Source: Verrucomicrobiota bacterium
GTDB lineage: Bacteria > Verrucomicrobiota > Verrucomicrobiia > CAIQCK01
Reading direction: 5' to 3'
NCBI GenBank assembly: GCA_026397915.1
Contig: JAPLTX010000047.1
Location: 186,001 to 250,000, forward strand
Length of the DNA stretch: 64,000 bases
The notes below the pieces were generated by a model. That model was given only the letters and a program-made list of their open reading frames with translations, had not been told where the DNA came from and did no database searches. The translations under genes were made by a program, and so were the position numbers. Shown piece by piece: positions 24,468 to 33,045 of the stretch; the stretch's first letter is position 1, and every line of letters starts with the position of its first letter.

Positions 24468-25379
24468 ATGAGCGAAAAAGGATTGGAACATATCGCCGAG
24501 CGCATTGTGGCGTCCTACAAGAGCCACGGTGGCATCAACCACATTGACGGCGCGAATCTGCCGTCGAAGGAGGCGGTCATCGGGATCACGCGCGACCTGA
24601 TGAGGTTGTTGTTTCCGGGTTTCATGGAGAAGGACGTGATTTTCAGCAACCAGGTCCACGAATTCGTGAGAGTGCTCTGCGCGTCCATCAGCGAGCGGCT
24701 GGAGGAGGAGATTGTCAAGGCTCTGCAATACCGGCCGTTTCCCGGCTGCGACACGGCGCATTTGGATGGCGAGGCTCAGCGGCTCACGCGGGAACTCATG
24801 GAGTCGCTGCCTGGTGTTCGTGGCCTGCTCCAAACCGACGTGGTGGCGATGTATGAAGGCGACCCCGCCGCGATCAGTAATGAGGAGGTTATTCTCGCGT
24901 ATCCCGGCTTGGAAGCCATCGCCATCCAGCGGATGGCCCATGTGCTCTACCGGCAGCATGTGCCGCTGATTCCGCGCATGATGACGGAGTTCGCCCACAG
25001 TCGCACGGGGATTGACATGCATCCTGGTGCGACGATCGCCAGCCACTTCTGCATAGACCACGGCACGGGCGTTGTCATCGGTGAGACGACTGTCATCGGC
25101 CAGCATGTAAAAATCTACCAAGGCGTCACGCTCGGCGCGAAGAGCTTTGCGAAAGACGCTGAAGGTCATATCGTGAAGGGCATCAAACGCCACCCGAACA
25201 TCGAAGATGACGTGGTCATCTATGCCGGCGCCACCATTCTTGGAGGCGACACGGTCATCGGCCGAGGCTCGGTGGTTGGTTCGAACGTCTGGCTTATGGA
25301 ATCCGTGCCGCCTCACTCGATCGTGTATTTCGAGAACGAGCAGTTACGGATCAGGCTGCAGAAAGAGAAGGCGCAGTAG
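24468..25379 (+). CDS. cysE: Serine O-acetyltransferase, long form
   Basis: A 303-residue acetyltransferase making O-acetylserine from serine and acetyl-CoA for cysteine synthesis. The helical N-terminal region (1-165) is followed by the left-handed beta-helix of hexapeptide repeats: GIDMHPGATIASHFCIDHG, VVIGETTVIGQHVKIYQGVT, and HPNIEDDVVIYAGATILGG, containing the catalytic His/Asp pair. It is longer at the N-terminus than E. coli CysE and resembles the EpsC-like form. ATG 24468 is chosen; an upstream start at 24393 or 24396 would add about 25 residues and overlap the region divergent from the kinase gene. A cysteine desulfurase follows, suggesting a sulfur unit. Confidence 0.92.
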   Translation: MSEKGLEHIAERIVASYKSHGGINHIDGANLPSKEAVIGITRDLMRLLFPGFMEKDVIFSNQVHEFVRVLCASISERLEEEIVKALQYRPFPGCDTAHLDGEAQRLTRELMESLPGVRGLLQTDVVAMYEGDPAAISNEEVILAYPGLEAIAIQRMAHVLYRQHVPLIPRMMTEFAHSRTGIDMHPGATIASHFCIDHGTGVVIGETTVIGQHVKIYQGVTLGAKSFAKDAEGHIVKGIKRHPNIEDDVVIYAGATILGGDTVIGRGSVVGSNVWLMESVPPHSIVYFENEQLRIRLQKEKAQ

Positions 25380-25402
25380 CCTTGGCATCCCGGAAGTCTG
25401 CC

Positions 25403-26554
25403 ATGCGGCGCATTTACCTCGATCACAACGCCACCACGCCGGTGCATCCCGAAGCGTTGAAGGCGATGCTGCCGTTCCTCGAAGCGAACTACGGCAATCC
25501 CTCCAGCATGCACTTCCTTGGTCGTGACGCCCGCGGCGCGCTCGACGACGCGCGGGAGCGGTTGGCAAAACTGTTTGGCGCGAAGCCCGGCGAGGTCGTG
25601 TTCACTGGCAGCGGCACCGAGGCTGACAATCAAGCCATCTTCGGCGCGACGCGCGCGCTGGCCGGGAAGGCGCGACACGTTATTACCTCCGCAGTGGAGC
25701 ATCATGCCGTGTTACACTCTTGCGAACACCTGCGACAGCACGAGGGCGTTGAGGTTACGGTGTTGCCAGTGGATGGCGACGGCATCGTGAGTCCGGAAGC
25801 CGTTCGCAGCGCGATTCGCAACGACACTGCACTTGTCAGTGTGATGTGGGCAAACAATGAAACCGGCGCGCTCCAGCCGGTCCGTGAAATCGGCGCGATC
25901 TGCCGCGAACGTGGCGTGTTGTTTCATACCGACGCTGTGCAAGCGTTCGGCAAGGTTCCCGTGAAGGTCAGCGATGTTCCGGTGGACCTGCTGAGCGTCA
26001 GCAGCCACAAGGTCTATGGCCCGAAAGGTGTCGGCGCGTTGTGGATCCGGCCGCGGGTGAAGATCGAGTCGTTGCTTCATGGCGGCAGCCACGAAAACGA
26101 TCGTCGTGCGGGCACGGAAAACGTCGCTGGCATTGTTGGCTTCGTCCGCGCGGCGGAGATCACAGTGTCGCGGACAGAAAGCGAAGACGTCCGGCTGCGC
26201 GCAGTGACGGAGCGGCTATGGCAGGGATTGAGCGCGCGGATCGAGCGCATCCGGCGCAACGGTCCCGCCGACCGGCGTGTGGCAAACACGCTCAACGTGA
26301 GTTTTGCGGGCTGCAAGAGCGACGCGCTGCTGATGTCGCTCGACCTAGAAGGCATTTGCGCCTCCAGCGGTTCTGCGTGCGCTGTTGGCTCGCTCAAGCC
26401 ATCGCCTGTGCTGCTCGCGATGGGCCTCGGTCCGGATCAGGCCAACGGCGCCGTCCGCTTCTCGCTCGGCGTTGCCACCACTGAAGCCGACGTGGATGCC
26501 GTGGTGAGCGTGATGCCGGGGATTGTCAGCCGGCTCCGCTCCTTTGCCGCGTGA
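25403..26554 (+). CDS. Cysteine desulfurase, NifS/IscS family
   Basis: A 383-residue PLP enzyme that takes sulfur from cysteine for Fe-S clusters and tRNA thiolation. N-terminal IYLDHNATTPVHPEAL, the PLP lysine in VSSHKVYGPKGVGAL, and the active cysteine in CASSGSACAVGSL are diagnostic; the SSGSAC loop is the long, IscS-like type. ATG 25403 gives the normal N-terminus, while TTG 25382 is possible. It follows cysE by 23 bases, so cysteine synthesis and desulfuration are linked; no iscU or iscA gene is nearby. Confidence 0.94.
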   Translation: MRRIYLDHNATTPVHPEALKAMLPFLEANYGNPSSMHFLGRDARGALDDARERLAKLFGAKPGEVVFTGSGTEADNQAIFGATRALAGKARHVITSAVEHHAVLHSCEHLRQHEGVEVTVLPVDGDGIVSPEAVRSAIRNDTALVSVMWANNETGALQPVREIGAICRERGVLFHTDAVQAFGKVPVKVSDVPVDLLSVSSHKVYGPKGVGALWIRPRVKIESLLHGGSHENDRRAGTENVAGIVGFVRAAEITVSRTESEDVRLRAVTERLWQGLSARIERIRRNGPADRRVANTLNVSFAGCKSDALLMSLDLEGICASSGSACAVGSLKPSPVLLAMGLGPDQANGAVRFSLGVATTEADVDAVVSVMPGIVSRLRSFAA

Positions 26555-26657
26555 CGGTTGGCAAATTCATGGGCGCCGCACAACTTTGAGTGTTGCTTCG
26601 CGGAGCGGGCGCGTTATGTTTTGGCCAACGACAGGTTTTAACCAACAAGGATTGATC

Positions 26658-27233
26658 ATGAAACCCTCTCAATATCTCGCCTCGATGATTGTTGTTGCCG
26701 GATTTGCCGCAGGTGTGGCAGCCCAGGTTCCGCAGCCGCTGCCGGTGCCGCCACAAGTGCTGGCGGGTTTGCGCGGCGTTGCCATGGAGGCGGCGCGGAA
26801 CTGCGAGTTCTTCCTGAGCGATGCCAAGCGCGTTTCGATCCGCGATTCGCAGCAAGGGCAGGCTCTTGCCGCGATCCGCGCGTTACGTGACGCCGCCAAG
26901 AAGTATGCCGATGCGACGGTGTCGTCACGCTGGCCGAGGCCGGATTGGCTGCGGTATTGCAGCGAGACTCTCCTCGACACATGGATCAACGTGGACGTGA
27001 CGTTCCCGCAACTTCAAGCGCCGCCGCCAGTGATGGACAAGTGGAACCGCGCGCAAGGCGCGTTGGTGGCGCTCTACAATGCCGCGGCTCCCTATATGGG
27101 CAAACCTGCGGGAGGGCCGTTGCCGATGGCGTTGGGTGGCGGCGCGGGCGCACAGCCGGGCGTGGCATTGCCGCCGGGTGTGGTGCGGGAAACAGTGCCT
27201 GTTCGGCCGGGCGGCCGGCCGGTGGTCAAGTAA
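26658..27233 (+). CDS. Unknown exported protein
   Basis: A 191-residue protein of no recognised family. A signal peptide spans residues 1-22 (SQYLASMIVVAGFAAGVAAQ). A helical region (about 35-130) contains two cysteines (ARNCEFF and LRYCSET) that could pair, and the tail from about 135 is rich in Gly, Pro, Ala and Val, ending in VRPGGRPVVK. A Shine-Dalgarno (AAGGA) precedes ATG 26658. It is preceded by a 100-base gap after the desulfurase gene and is probably separately expressed. Confidence 0.7.
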   Translation: MKPSQYLASMIVVAGFAAGVAAQVPQPLPVPPQVLAGLRGVAMEAARNCEFFLSDAKRVSIRDSQQGQALAAIRALRDAAKKYADATVSSRWPRPDWLRYCSETLLDTWINVDVTFPQLQAPPPVMDKWNRAQGALVALYNAAAPYMGKPAGGPLPMALGGGAGAQPGVALPPGVVRETVPVRPGGRPVVK

Positions 27234-27306
27234 GAAGAGGCGAAGCAGTTTTTGGGAAGCAGTGTTTCCGCTTACGTATTACGCATTACGTTTTGCGCTC
27301 TGCGCA

Positions 27307-27873
27307 TCACCGATCCATGTCGTCATACCGAAACCGGTCGTGGCGCTCGCGATAGACGGCGATGGCGGTGACGACCAGTGACAATGGCAGCAGCATGAAG
27401 ACTGCCGCCTCCAGCCACCAGTTCATCCACCATTGGTCGGCGGGAACTTCGGTCACGCCAGTGAGGCGGACGAAGCATCGTTGGTGTTCCACGTAGCCAC
27501 GGAAGGCGTCGCCGCCGATGAACAGGCTGTGCAGCACGAATGCTGCGGAAGCTGCGATCAGAGCAAGCAAACATACGTCGCGCGCCGTAATCCAGCCGCT
27601 GCGAACAGTGGTGCGCCGGTCAGGTTGGAGGCCAAGGATTGCGCGCTGTTTGAAAGTCTGGAGGTTGGTTTCTTTCGGCGCATGGAACTGCTGCCACGCG
27701 CTGACGCCGCCAAGGAAGATCGCAACGCCGAAGAACGCCAGCAAGAACACCATCAGTGGCCAGCGTTCCTGAAGCTGAAATGACAACCCTGCCGCCAGCG
27801 CTCCGAGGCCGATCAGTGCCGCGCTCAGTGCCAGCGCGGACTTCGTGGTGTGATCGAGATCTCCCCAGCGCAT
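27307..27873 (-). CDS. Unknown four-span membrane protein
   Basis: A 188-residue protein with about four hydrophobic segments: near 12-31 (ALALSAALIGLGALAAGLSF), 39-58 (LMVFLLAFFGVAIFLGGV), 98-117 (DVCLLALIAASAAFVLHSLF) and 150-170 (AAVFMLLPLSLVVTAIAVY). The loop between spans 2 and 3 is basic and the C-terminus is charged (RERHDRFRYDDMDR). No family is recognised. It begins one base from the stop of the helicase gene on the same strand and is likely to be co-transcribed with it. Confidence 0.7.
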   Translation of the reverse strand: MRWGDLDHTTKSALALSAALIGLGALAAGLSFQLQERWPLMVFLLAFFGVAIFLGGVSAWQQFHAPKETNLQTFKQRAILGLQPDRRTTVRSGWITARDVCLLALIAASAAFVLHSLFIGGDAFRGYVEHQRCFVRLTGVTEVPADQWWMNWWLEAAVFMLLPLSLVVTAIAVYRERHDRFRYDDMDR

Positions 27874-29858
27874 CAGAAACTCCCGAAGCTGTCGCGCAGC
27901 CTGAGCGCTTCCATCAGGCCGGCGGGGATTTCGGCGAGGAACCGCGACGGTTTCTGGAGCGCGTCCTGTCCGCCGCTGGTGCGCCGCAACAGCGGATAGC
28001 TCAAATAGAGTTCATCCTTCGCACGTGTGATGGCGACGTAGAACAACCGCCGCTCTTCCTCCTCGCCTTCGATGTTGTCGAGCGCTTTGCCGGATGGAAA
28101 CATGCCGTCGGCAAGCGAGATGACAAACACCGCGCCCCATTCCTGTCCCTTGGCCTGATGCACGGTGCTGAGCCGCAGATACTCCCCGTCCTCCTGTGCT
28201 GGCGCGGTCTCGTCTTCGACTTCGAGGTTCGTCATCAACGAGAGGTCGCTGAGGAACTGTTCGGTGGATGGAAACGGTTGCGCGTAGAGTTGGAGTTGCG
28301 CGAGGTCTTCCAGCCGGGCGGTATAGTTGGTGTAGTGCGCCTTCAGGTAATCATCGTAGCCGCACTCGATGACTAGCCGGATCATCTCAGCGGGGCGGTT
28401 GCGGACGGATTCGTCGCGCAACTCCGCGATGGTCGCGGCGGTCTGCTCCCACGCGGCCTTGGCCTTTGCGGGCACGGTGGCGGTCAACGCGGCCAGCGGT
28501 TTGCCGCCGAGCAAGGCGTTCCAAAGTTTCTCCGCGGTCTTGCCGCCGATGCCGGGTAACAGTTGCGTCAGCCGCTTGAACGCAACTTCGTCGCCGGGAT
28601 TGACGGCGAAGCGCATGTGGGCAGCGACATCCTTGATGTGCGCCTGCTCGAAGAACCGCAGGCCGCTCGTGACAAGGAACGGAATGTTGCGACGCTTCAG
28701 TTCCATCTGCACCTCCATGCAGTGGAAGTGGCTGCGGTAGAGCACGGCGATGTCATTGAGCCGGTAGCCTTCGTCGCGCAACTCCAGAATCCGTTGGCCG
28801 ATGTATTGTGCCTGCTGGTTGTCGTCGCCGGCCACGACCAGCCACGGCCGCGCGCCGCTGCGCCGCACGGCTTGCAGGGCCTTCGGGAACTGCTGGGTGT
28901 TGGCGCGGATGACTTCGTTGGCGACGCGCAGGATTTGTGGCACGCTGCGGTAGTTGGTCTCGATCTTATAGACCTGCGTGCCGGGGTAGCGGTCGGGAAA
29001 CGAGATGATGTTGCGGAAGTTTGCGCCGCGCCACGAAAAGATGCTTTGGCTGTCGTCGCCGACCACCATTACGTTGCGGTGCGCTGCGGCGAGCCGGTCA
29101 ATCAACTCCGCCTGGATGGTGTTCGTGTCCTGGTATTCGTCCACAAGCACGTGCTGGAACCGCTGCTGATACAAATCGCGCACGTCGGGATACTCGCGCA
29201 TCAGGCGCAGCCAGTTCAACAGCAGATCGTCGTAGTCCATCGCGTTGGTTTTCAGCTTCCGCTCGTGGTAACGCTCCTGGAGCGAGGCGATGGTCTCCTT
29301 GAACTGCTCGAAATACGGGTATTGCTCCGCCAGCACGTCGCCGAGCGTGCGCTCGGTGTTGACCGCCATGCTGAACATCTCCACCAGCAAGTCGCCTTTC
29401 GGGAACCGCTCCTTCGTCGTGTCAATCTTCGCGTCCGAGATGCACGCGCCAGCGAGGTCGCCGGCGTCCTCGCGGTCGAGGATGGTAAAATCGTTGCGGT
29501 AGCCGAGCAGGCTCGCGTGGCGGCGCAGGACGCGGTTGCCGACGTGGTGAAACGTGCCGCCCCAGAGGCCGCCCACGTCGCCGCCGAGCAGCGCTTCCAC
29601 GCGGTGGAGCATCTCGCGCGCGGCTTTGTTGGTGAAGGTCATCAGCAGGATGCGGTCCGGCGGCACGCCCTGCTCGATGAGCCACGCCACGCGGTAGGTG
29701 AGCGTGCGCGTCTTGCCGCTGCCCGCGCCGGCGATCACCAGCACTGGGCCGGGCGCAGCCCGCACCGCCGCCAATTGTTGCGGATTGAGCTGCGCGGCGT
29801 AGTCAATCTGCAACGGGCGATGATGCTCGGCCGGTTTCAAAATGTATTCGCGCGTCAT
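27873..29858 (-). CDS. UvrD/PcrA/Rep-type superfamily 1 DNA helicase
   Basis: A 661-residue 3-to-5 DNA helicase. Motif Q/N-terminus LNPQQLAAVRAAPGPVLVIA, Walker A AGAGSGKTRTL, motif Ib MTFTNKAAREM, motif II VDEYQDTN, motif III GDDSQSIFSWRGA, motif IV TNYRS, motif V LSTVHQAKGQEW and motif VI RRLFYVAITRAKD are all in order. It is shorter at the C-terminus than UvrD/PcrA (about 720), lacking the usual tail. It may act in repair or in replication restart. It shares its end with the downstream membrane-protein gene; the next gene upstream is divergent. Confidence 0.93.
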   Translation of the reverse strand: MTREYILKPAEHHRPLQIDYAAQLNPQQLAAVRAAPGPVLVIAGAGSGKTRTLTYRVAWLIEQGVPPDRILLMTFTNKAAREMLHRVEALLGGDVGGLWGGTFHHVGNRVLRRHASLLGYRNDFTILDREDAGDLAGACISDAKIDTTKERFPKGDLLVEMFSMAVNTERTLGDVLAEQYPYFEQFKETIASLQERYHERKLKTNAMDYDDLLLNWLRLMREYPDVRDLYQQRFQHVLVDEYQDTNTIQAELIDRLAAAHRNVMVVGDDSQSIFSWRGANFRNIISFPDRYPGTQVYKIETNYRSVPQILRVANEVIRANTQQFPKALQAVRRSGARPWLVVAGDDNQQAQYIGQRILELRDEGYRLNDIAVLYRSHFHCMEVQMELKRRNIPFLVTSGLRFFEQAHIKDVAAHMRFAVNPGDEVAFKRLTQLLPGIGGKTAEKLWNALLGGKPLAALTATVPAKAKAAWEQTAATIAELRDESVRNRPAEMIRLVIECGYDDYLKAHYTNYTARLEDLAQLQLYAQPFPSTEQFLSDLSLMTNLEVEDETAPAQEDGEYLRLSTVHQAKGQEWGAVFVISLADGMFPSGKALDNIEGEEEERRLFYVAITRAKDELYLSYPLLRRTSGGQDALQKPSRFLAEIPAGLMEALRLRDSFGSF

Positions 29859-29942
29859 TGGCGAGTATCTCTAGCCACGCGCCGAACCTTCCACAATCAA
29901 AAAGGTTGCCGTTGAGGCGTTGCGCGCGTAGTTTTTGCCGTC

Positions 29943-30779
29943 ATGCCAACCGTGCGATGCCCCAAATGTCAGGCTGAGAACGAATATCCCGCCAATCGAG
30001 CCGGCAAGGCGCTGAGTTGCAACAAATGCGGGCGCGCGATTCCTGCGCAGTTGACGGTGCCGCCAGACGCGAAGCCGCATGTTCGTCCAGCGGCCAAAGA
30101 TCCGACGAAGGCGAAAGCAGAAGCCGATGATCGCCTCTCGTTCGCCGGGGCGGCGATGGGCAGGATGAACAAGTCAGGGGGACCGTGGTTGGGGCTGGCG
30201 ATGGTAGGGTTGTCGGCTTTCGCTTTGCTCGGTGGCATTTTCTGGGTGTTGCAATCGTCCCAGACCGGTCCGCCGCCCGCGATCACGGAGAGCGCGCTGC
30301 CGGCGGCGCAGATGACCCAGATGATCGTATCGTATCAAGCGCCGAACTATGTCATCGGCTTCACGTTGCTCGACGGCGCCGGCAAGGAGATCGCGCGCTC
30401 CGGGCGGGTGAAGCTGACGATCAGCGAGGTCACACATCTTGGGGTCCAGGGAGGCGGCTCGTTCGACAAGGATAGCAAGCTCTACGAAAGCACCTTCGAC
30501 GTCAACCCGACGCACTTCTCGTGGTATGTGACTGGCGGCTTGGGATTCCGGCCGCGTCGTCTGCTGTGCGGCATCCGCGTGCCGGCCAGCCTCCTCTCCC
30601 GCCAACCGCCCGGCCACGCCGAAGGCAAAGTGACCGCGCGGTTCTTCGACAGCCAGGACGAAACCAAGATGGTCGGCTTCTACTCGAAGTTCTTCTTCCC
30701 CTCCACCACCACGCCGAAGAAACCTGCCCCGGCGGAGACCAACGCCCCCGCCGCCTCCGTGCCGGATAACCGCAAGTAA
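29943..30779 (+). CDS. Unknown membrane protein with N-terminal zinc ribbon
   Basis: A 278-residue protein. Residues 1-35 form a zinc ribbon with two CxxC pairs (RCPKCQAENEYP and LSCNKCGRAIP), followed by a basic linker, one membrane segment at about 80-102 (WLGLAMVGLSAFALLGGIFW), and an extracytoplasmic domain of about 170 residues with a beta pattern (QMIVSYQAPNYVIGFTLLDG). The C-terminus is proline- and alanine-rich. Such ribbon-TM proteins are common in this phylum but have no known job. It is divergent from the helicase gene, with 84 bases between the starts. Confidence 0.72.
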   Translation: MPTVRCPKCQAENEYPANRAGKALSCNKCGRAIPAQLTVPPDAKPHVRPAAKDPTKAKAEADDRLSFAGAAMGRMNKSGGPWLGLAMVGLSAFALLGGIFWVLQSSQTGPPPAITESALPAAQMTQMIVSYQAPNYVIGFTLLDGAGKEIARSGRVKLTISEVTHLGVQGGGSFDKDSKLYESTFDVNPTHFSWYVTGGLGFRPRRLLCGIRVPASLLSRQPPGHAEGKVTARFFDSQDETKMVGFYSKFFFPSTTTPKKPAPAETNAPAASVPDNRK

Positions 30780-30908
30780 TCACCTTTCTACTTCGGGAGG
30801 GTAAAGGCTGGTTCCTGTTCAAAAATAGCCACCTGAACGTTGAAACAGGGGATTTTGACCCTCTGGGAACCAAAAAGTCGCGTGGAAGAGGCATTTTCCG
30901 CCTCGGAC

Positions 30909-31097
30909 CTTGCAAGATAAGCGACGGATCTTCCAAGGTAAGGGACAGACCTTCCAAGGTAAGCGTCTTCCCTTGCAAGGAAAACCTCAGATCTTGCAAG
31001 GTGAGCCTCATACCTTATAAGGAAAGCGTCGGACCTTGTAAGGTAAGAGACAGACCTTCCAAGATCAGAGACGCATCTTCCAAGGTCAGAGACGGAC
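30909..31097. repeat. 21-bp-period repeat, 9 units with CCTTGCAAGG-type core
   Basis: Nine adjoining 21-bp units, each of the form CTTgCAAGGTAAGcGaCagaC, fill 30909-31097 exactly. Each carries a palindromic core CCTTGCAAGG or CCTTCCAAGG. As 21 is divisible by three, all frames stay open: the minus strand would encode a heptad series such as SVSYLTR, YEAHLAR, EDAYLGR, and the plus strand a different heptad. No ribosome binding site, signal or homologous fold supports translation, so it is called a repeat. Confidence 0.88.
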
Positions 31098-31385
31098 AAG
31101 GCAATGTCCAAAGGCAAGGTTCGGGCCGGTAAAAGCCTCCGGCGTGCTCGGAAAGGCCCTCAAAGGCATCGGCTTTCTGTCGCAGGAATTCGGACCTCGG
31201 CCCAAAGGATCAAGATTTGGCGCGGCGAGCGAAGGGCGAGAAGTAACGGATTCAGAACTTCCGGAATTTTTCACTTTTCATTCTGAACTCATCATTCGCC
31301 TCGTCGCTCCGCCGCTTTCCCGCTTGCCCCCGCAAGCCGCAGAGAGGACTATGCGCGGAGAAGGCGAAGTGAAAGGCGGAAACGG
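31098..31385. other. Gene-free stretch after the 21-bp array
   Basis: I see no gene, RNA or strong palindrome here. The frames that cross it are short and low in support. The last 25 bases (GAAAGGCGGAAACGG) supply the ribosome binding site of the small gene at 31386. Confidence 0.5.
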
Positions 31386-31682
31386 ATGAAACGAGGCGCG
31401 AAAGTCCTTGGTGTTCTCTTTGGCATCTACGTGTTCAGCTACATCGCATTGTCATGCTTCGGCGCTTATGCGCCAGCGGTGTGGGGCACGGCCGGCGTCA
31501 AGTGGTATCGGTGGGCACCGGCTGGCTTTTATAACTCCACGACAGGTAAGTGGCGGCGGCCGTTCATCGTTTATTTGCCGCTTTGGGGTGCCGACAATAA
31601 CTACTGGCATTCCCATTGGCCCTTTCCGGCAGACAACGATCCTACTTATCCAGCCGTGTTCCCCGGCTTCGAGCACAAATAA
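31386..31682 (+). CDS. Small unknown membrane protein
   Basis: A 98-residue protein with one hydrophobic segment at about residues 7-28 (VLGVLFGIYVFSYIALSCFG), followed by an aromatic-rich domain (VKWYRWAPAGFYNSTTGKWRRPFIVYLPLWGADNNYWHSH) likely to be outside the membrane. It has a plausible Shine-Dalgarno (AAAGGCGGAAACGG) and a biased, protein-like composition. No function is known to me. It is the last gene before the convergent regulator gene. Confidence 0.65.
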   Translation: MKRGAKVLGVLFGIYVFSYIALSCFGAYAPAVWGTAGVKWYRWAPAGFYNSTTGKWRRPFIVYLPLWGADNNYWHSHWPFPADNDPTYPAVFPGFEHK

Positions 31683-31754
31683 CTAAGGCCGCAACGCACC
31701 GGCTCGCTCCATTCTCTGCGCTGCGCCGCAGTTCTGCGTTTAGATCCGCCGCGT

Positions 31755-32903
31755 TTACTTATGTCCGTGCTGCCGGCGGTAGGCGAGGGGACTCAGCTTC
31801 ATCTCGGAGCGGAAGTAGCGGGCGATGTGTTCGATGCTCGTGTAGCCGAGGGAGTCGGCGATCTGCGAGACGGAGAGGTTGGTTTCCGCCAGCAGCCGGC
31901 AGATTTGCGCGACGCGGACGCGGCGGATTTCGCTGAGGACGGAGCGGCCGAGAAGTTTGCGGAACCGTTTCTCCAGCACGCGGCGGGAGAGACCGGAGGC
32001 GGCCACGACATCATTGACCTGGATGGCTTCGCGTCCGTGCAGGCGGATGAACCGCAGCGACTTTGCCACGTGCGCGTCTTCGATGGCAAGGATGTTGGTG
32101 GACTGGCGGGCGATGACGTGGGTGGGGCGGACGACGATGGCCTTGCTGACGGAGCGGCGGCCGGCCATGAGCTTCGCCAGCAGCTCGGCGCTATCGTAGC
32201 CGGCGCGCTCGAAGTTGATCGCCACGCTGGACATGGGCGGGTCGGAAAGTTCGCAGACCAGTTCGTCGTTGTCGGCGCCGATGACGGCCACCTCGTCGGG
32301 CACGCGGAGGCCGGCCACCTTGCAGGCCTCGATGACGTGCTGGCCGCGGTCGTCGTTGCAGGCCATGACGCCGAGAGGTTTCGGCAGGGAGCGGAGCCAT
32401 TCGGCCATAAACAGTTCTTCCCCTTCGCCGGAACGCACGGCAGTCCGGCGGCGTTGACGATAGAAGTGAACCGAAAAACCGGCCGCAACAACGCGGTCGG
32501 CGAAGTTGCGGCCGCGGATGTTTGACCAGGGAATGCCGTCGAATCCGCAGTAGGCGAAGTGGCGGAAGCCGCAGTCCAGCAGATGGTCGGCAGCCATCGT
32601 GCCGATGCGGGCCGAGTCGGTCATCACGTTGGCGACGCCGGGCACGGCCTGTTTGCGGTGGCCAACGACGATGGCCGGCAGGCCGCAGCGGATCACGTCG
32701 TCCACTTTCTCGACATCGCGTAGGATGATGCCGTCGGCGTGGAGCCGCTTCAGGCGCGACCAAACTTTCTCCAGGCCGCGCGGCTCCCAATAGAACGCCC
32801 ACGGCCCGTGATGCCGCGCGTATTTGGCGACGCCGCGCAGCAGACTCCGCCCCGACGCCCGCGAGGACTCGATCAGGAGGATGACTTTGGGAATCTTGGG
32901 CAT
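31755..32903 (-). CDS. XylR-family sugar-responsive regulator (LacI-type sensor plus AraC-type DNA-binding domain)
   Basis: A 382-residue transcription factor. Residues about 5-270 form a periplasmic-binding-protein-like sensor ([24 protein letters not shown] at the start; [17 protein letters not shown] and [13 protein letters not shown] later), and about 280-382 form an AraC-type double HTH ending in [35 protein letters not shown]. This layout is that of XylR and its relatives. It is divergent from the arabinofuranosidase gene across 142 bases, so it very probably senses L-arabinose and controls that locus. ATG 32903 begins the sensor; the frame runs to 32978 without support. Confidence 0.9.
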   Translation of the reverse strand: MPKIPKVILLIESSRASGRSLLRGVAKYARHHGPWAFYWEPRGLEKVWSRLKRLHADGIILRDVEKVDDVIRCGLPAIVVGHRKQAVPGVANVMTDSARIGTMAADHLLDCGFRHFAYCGFDGIPWSNIRGRNFADRVVAAGFSVHFYRQRRRTAVRSGEGEELFMAEWLRSLPKPLGVMACNDDRGQHVIEACKVAGLRVPDEVAVIGADNDELVCELSDPPMSSVAINFERAGYDSAELLAKLMAGRRSVSKAIVVRPTHVIARQSTNILAIEDAHVAKSLRFIRLHGREAIQVNDVVAASGLSRRVLEKRFRKLLGRSVLSEIRRVRVAQICRLLAETNLSVSQIADSLGYTSIEHIARYFRSEMKLSPLAYRRQHGHK

Positions 32904-32921
32904 TTTGGTTGGCGGCAGCTG

Positions 32922-32979
32922 TGACGCAAAATGGCTGAACTTAGACGCAATCTGGCGTTGTCGCGAAACTGGCGTCAAC
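32922..32979. promoter_or_regulatory. Candidate operator between the regulator and arabinose genes
   Basis: Two direct half-sites, TGACGCAAAATGG (32922-32934) and AGACGCAATCTGG (32943-32955), are 21 bases apart (two helical turns), and an inverted TGACGCCAG is on the other strand at 32978-32970. AraC-type proteins bind such direct repeats next to or over the -35 region. The arrangement fits binding by the divergently encoded XylR-family protein. The binding itself is inferred. Confidence 0.6.
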
Positions 32980-32985
32980 TATAAT
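32958..32985 (+). promoter_or_regulatory. Promoter of the arabinose locus
   Basis: TTGTCG (32958-32963) and a perfect TATAAT (32980-32985) are separated by 16 bases. The box lies directly after the direct half-sites of the candidate operator, the position expected for a class II activator site. Transcription would begin near 32992, leaving a 54-base leader before ATG 33046. Confidence 0.65.
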
Positions 32986-33045
32986 CGTCGCCCGATTCAC
33001 AACGCGCACGACGCGAAACGCGGGATGTCGAGGAAAGGTAACGCC

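Noticed and set aside
27240-27306. Terminator or RNA gene after the exported protein at 26658
   Set aside because: Only a short TACGTATTACGCATTACG word is seen; no stable stem with a T-run.
30788-31117. Heptad-repeat protein on the minus strand (SxxxLxR units)
   Set aside because: Open frames result from a 21-bp period in all phases; no ribosome binding site, and the other strand is equally open.
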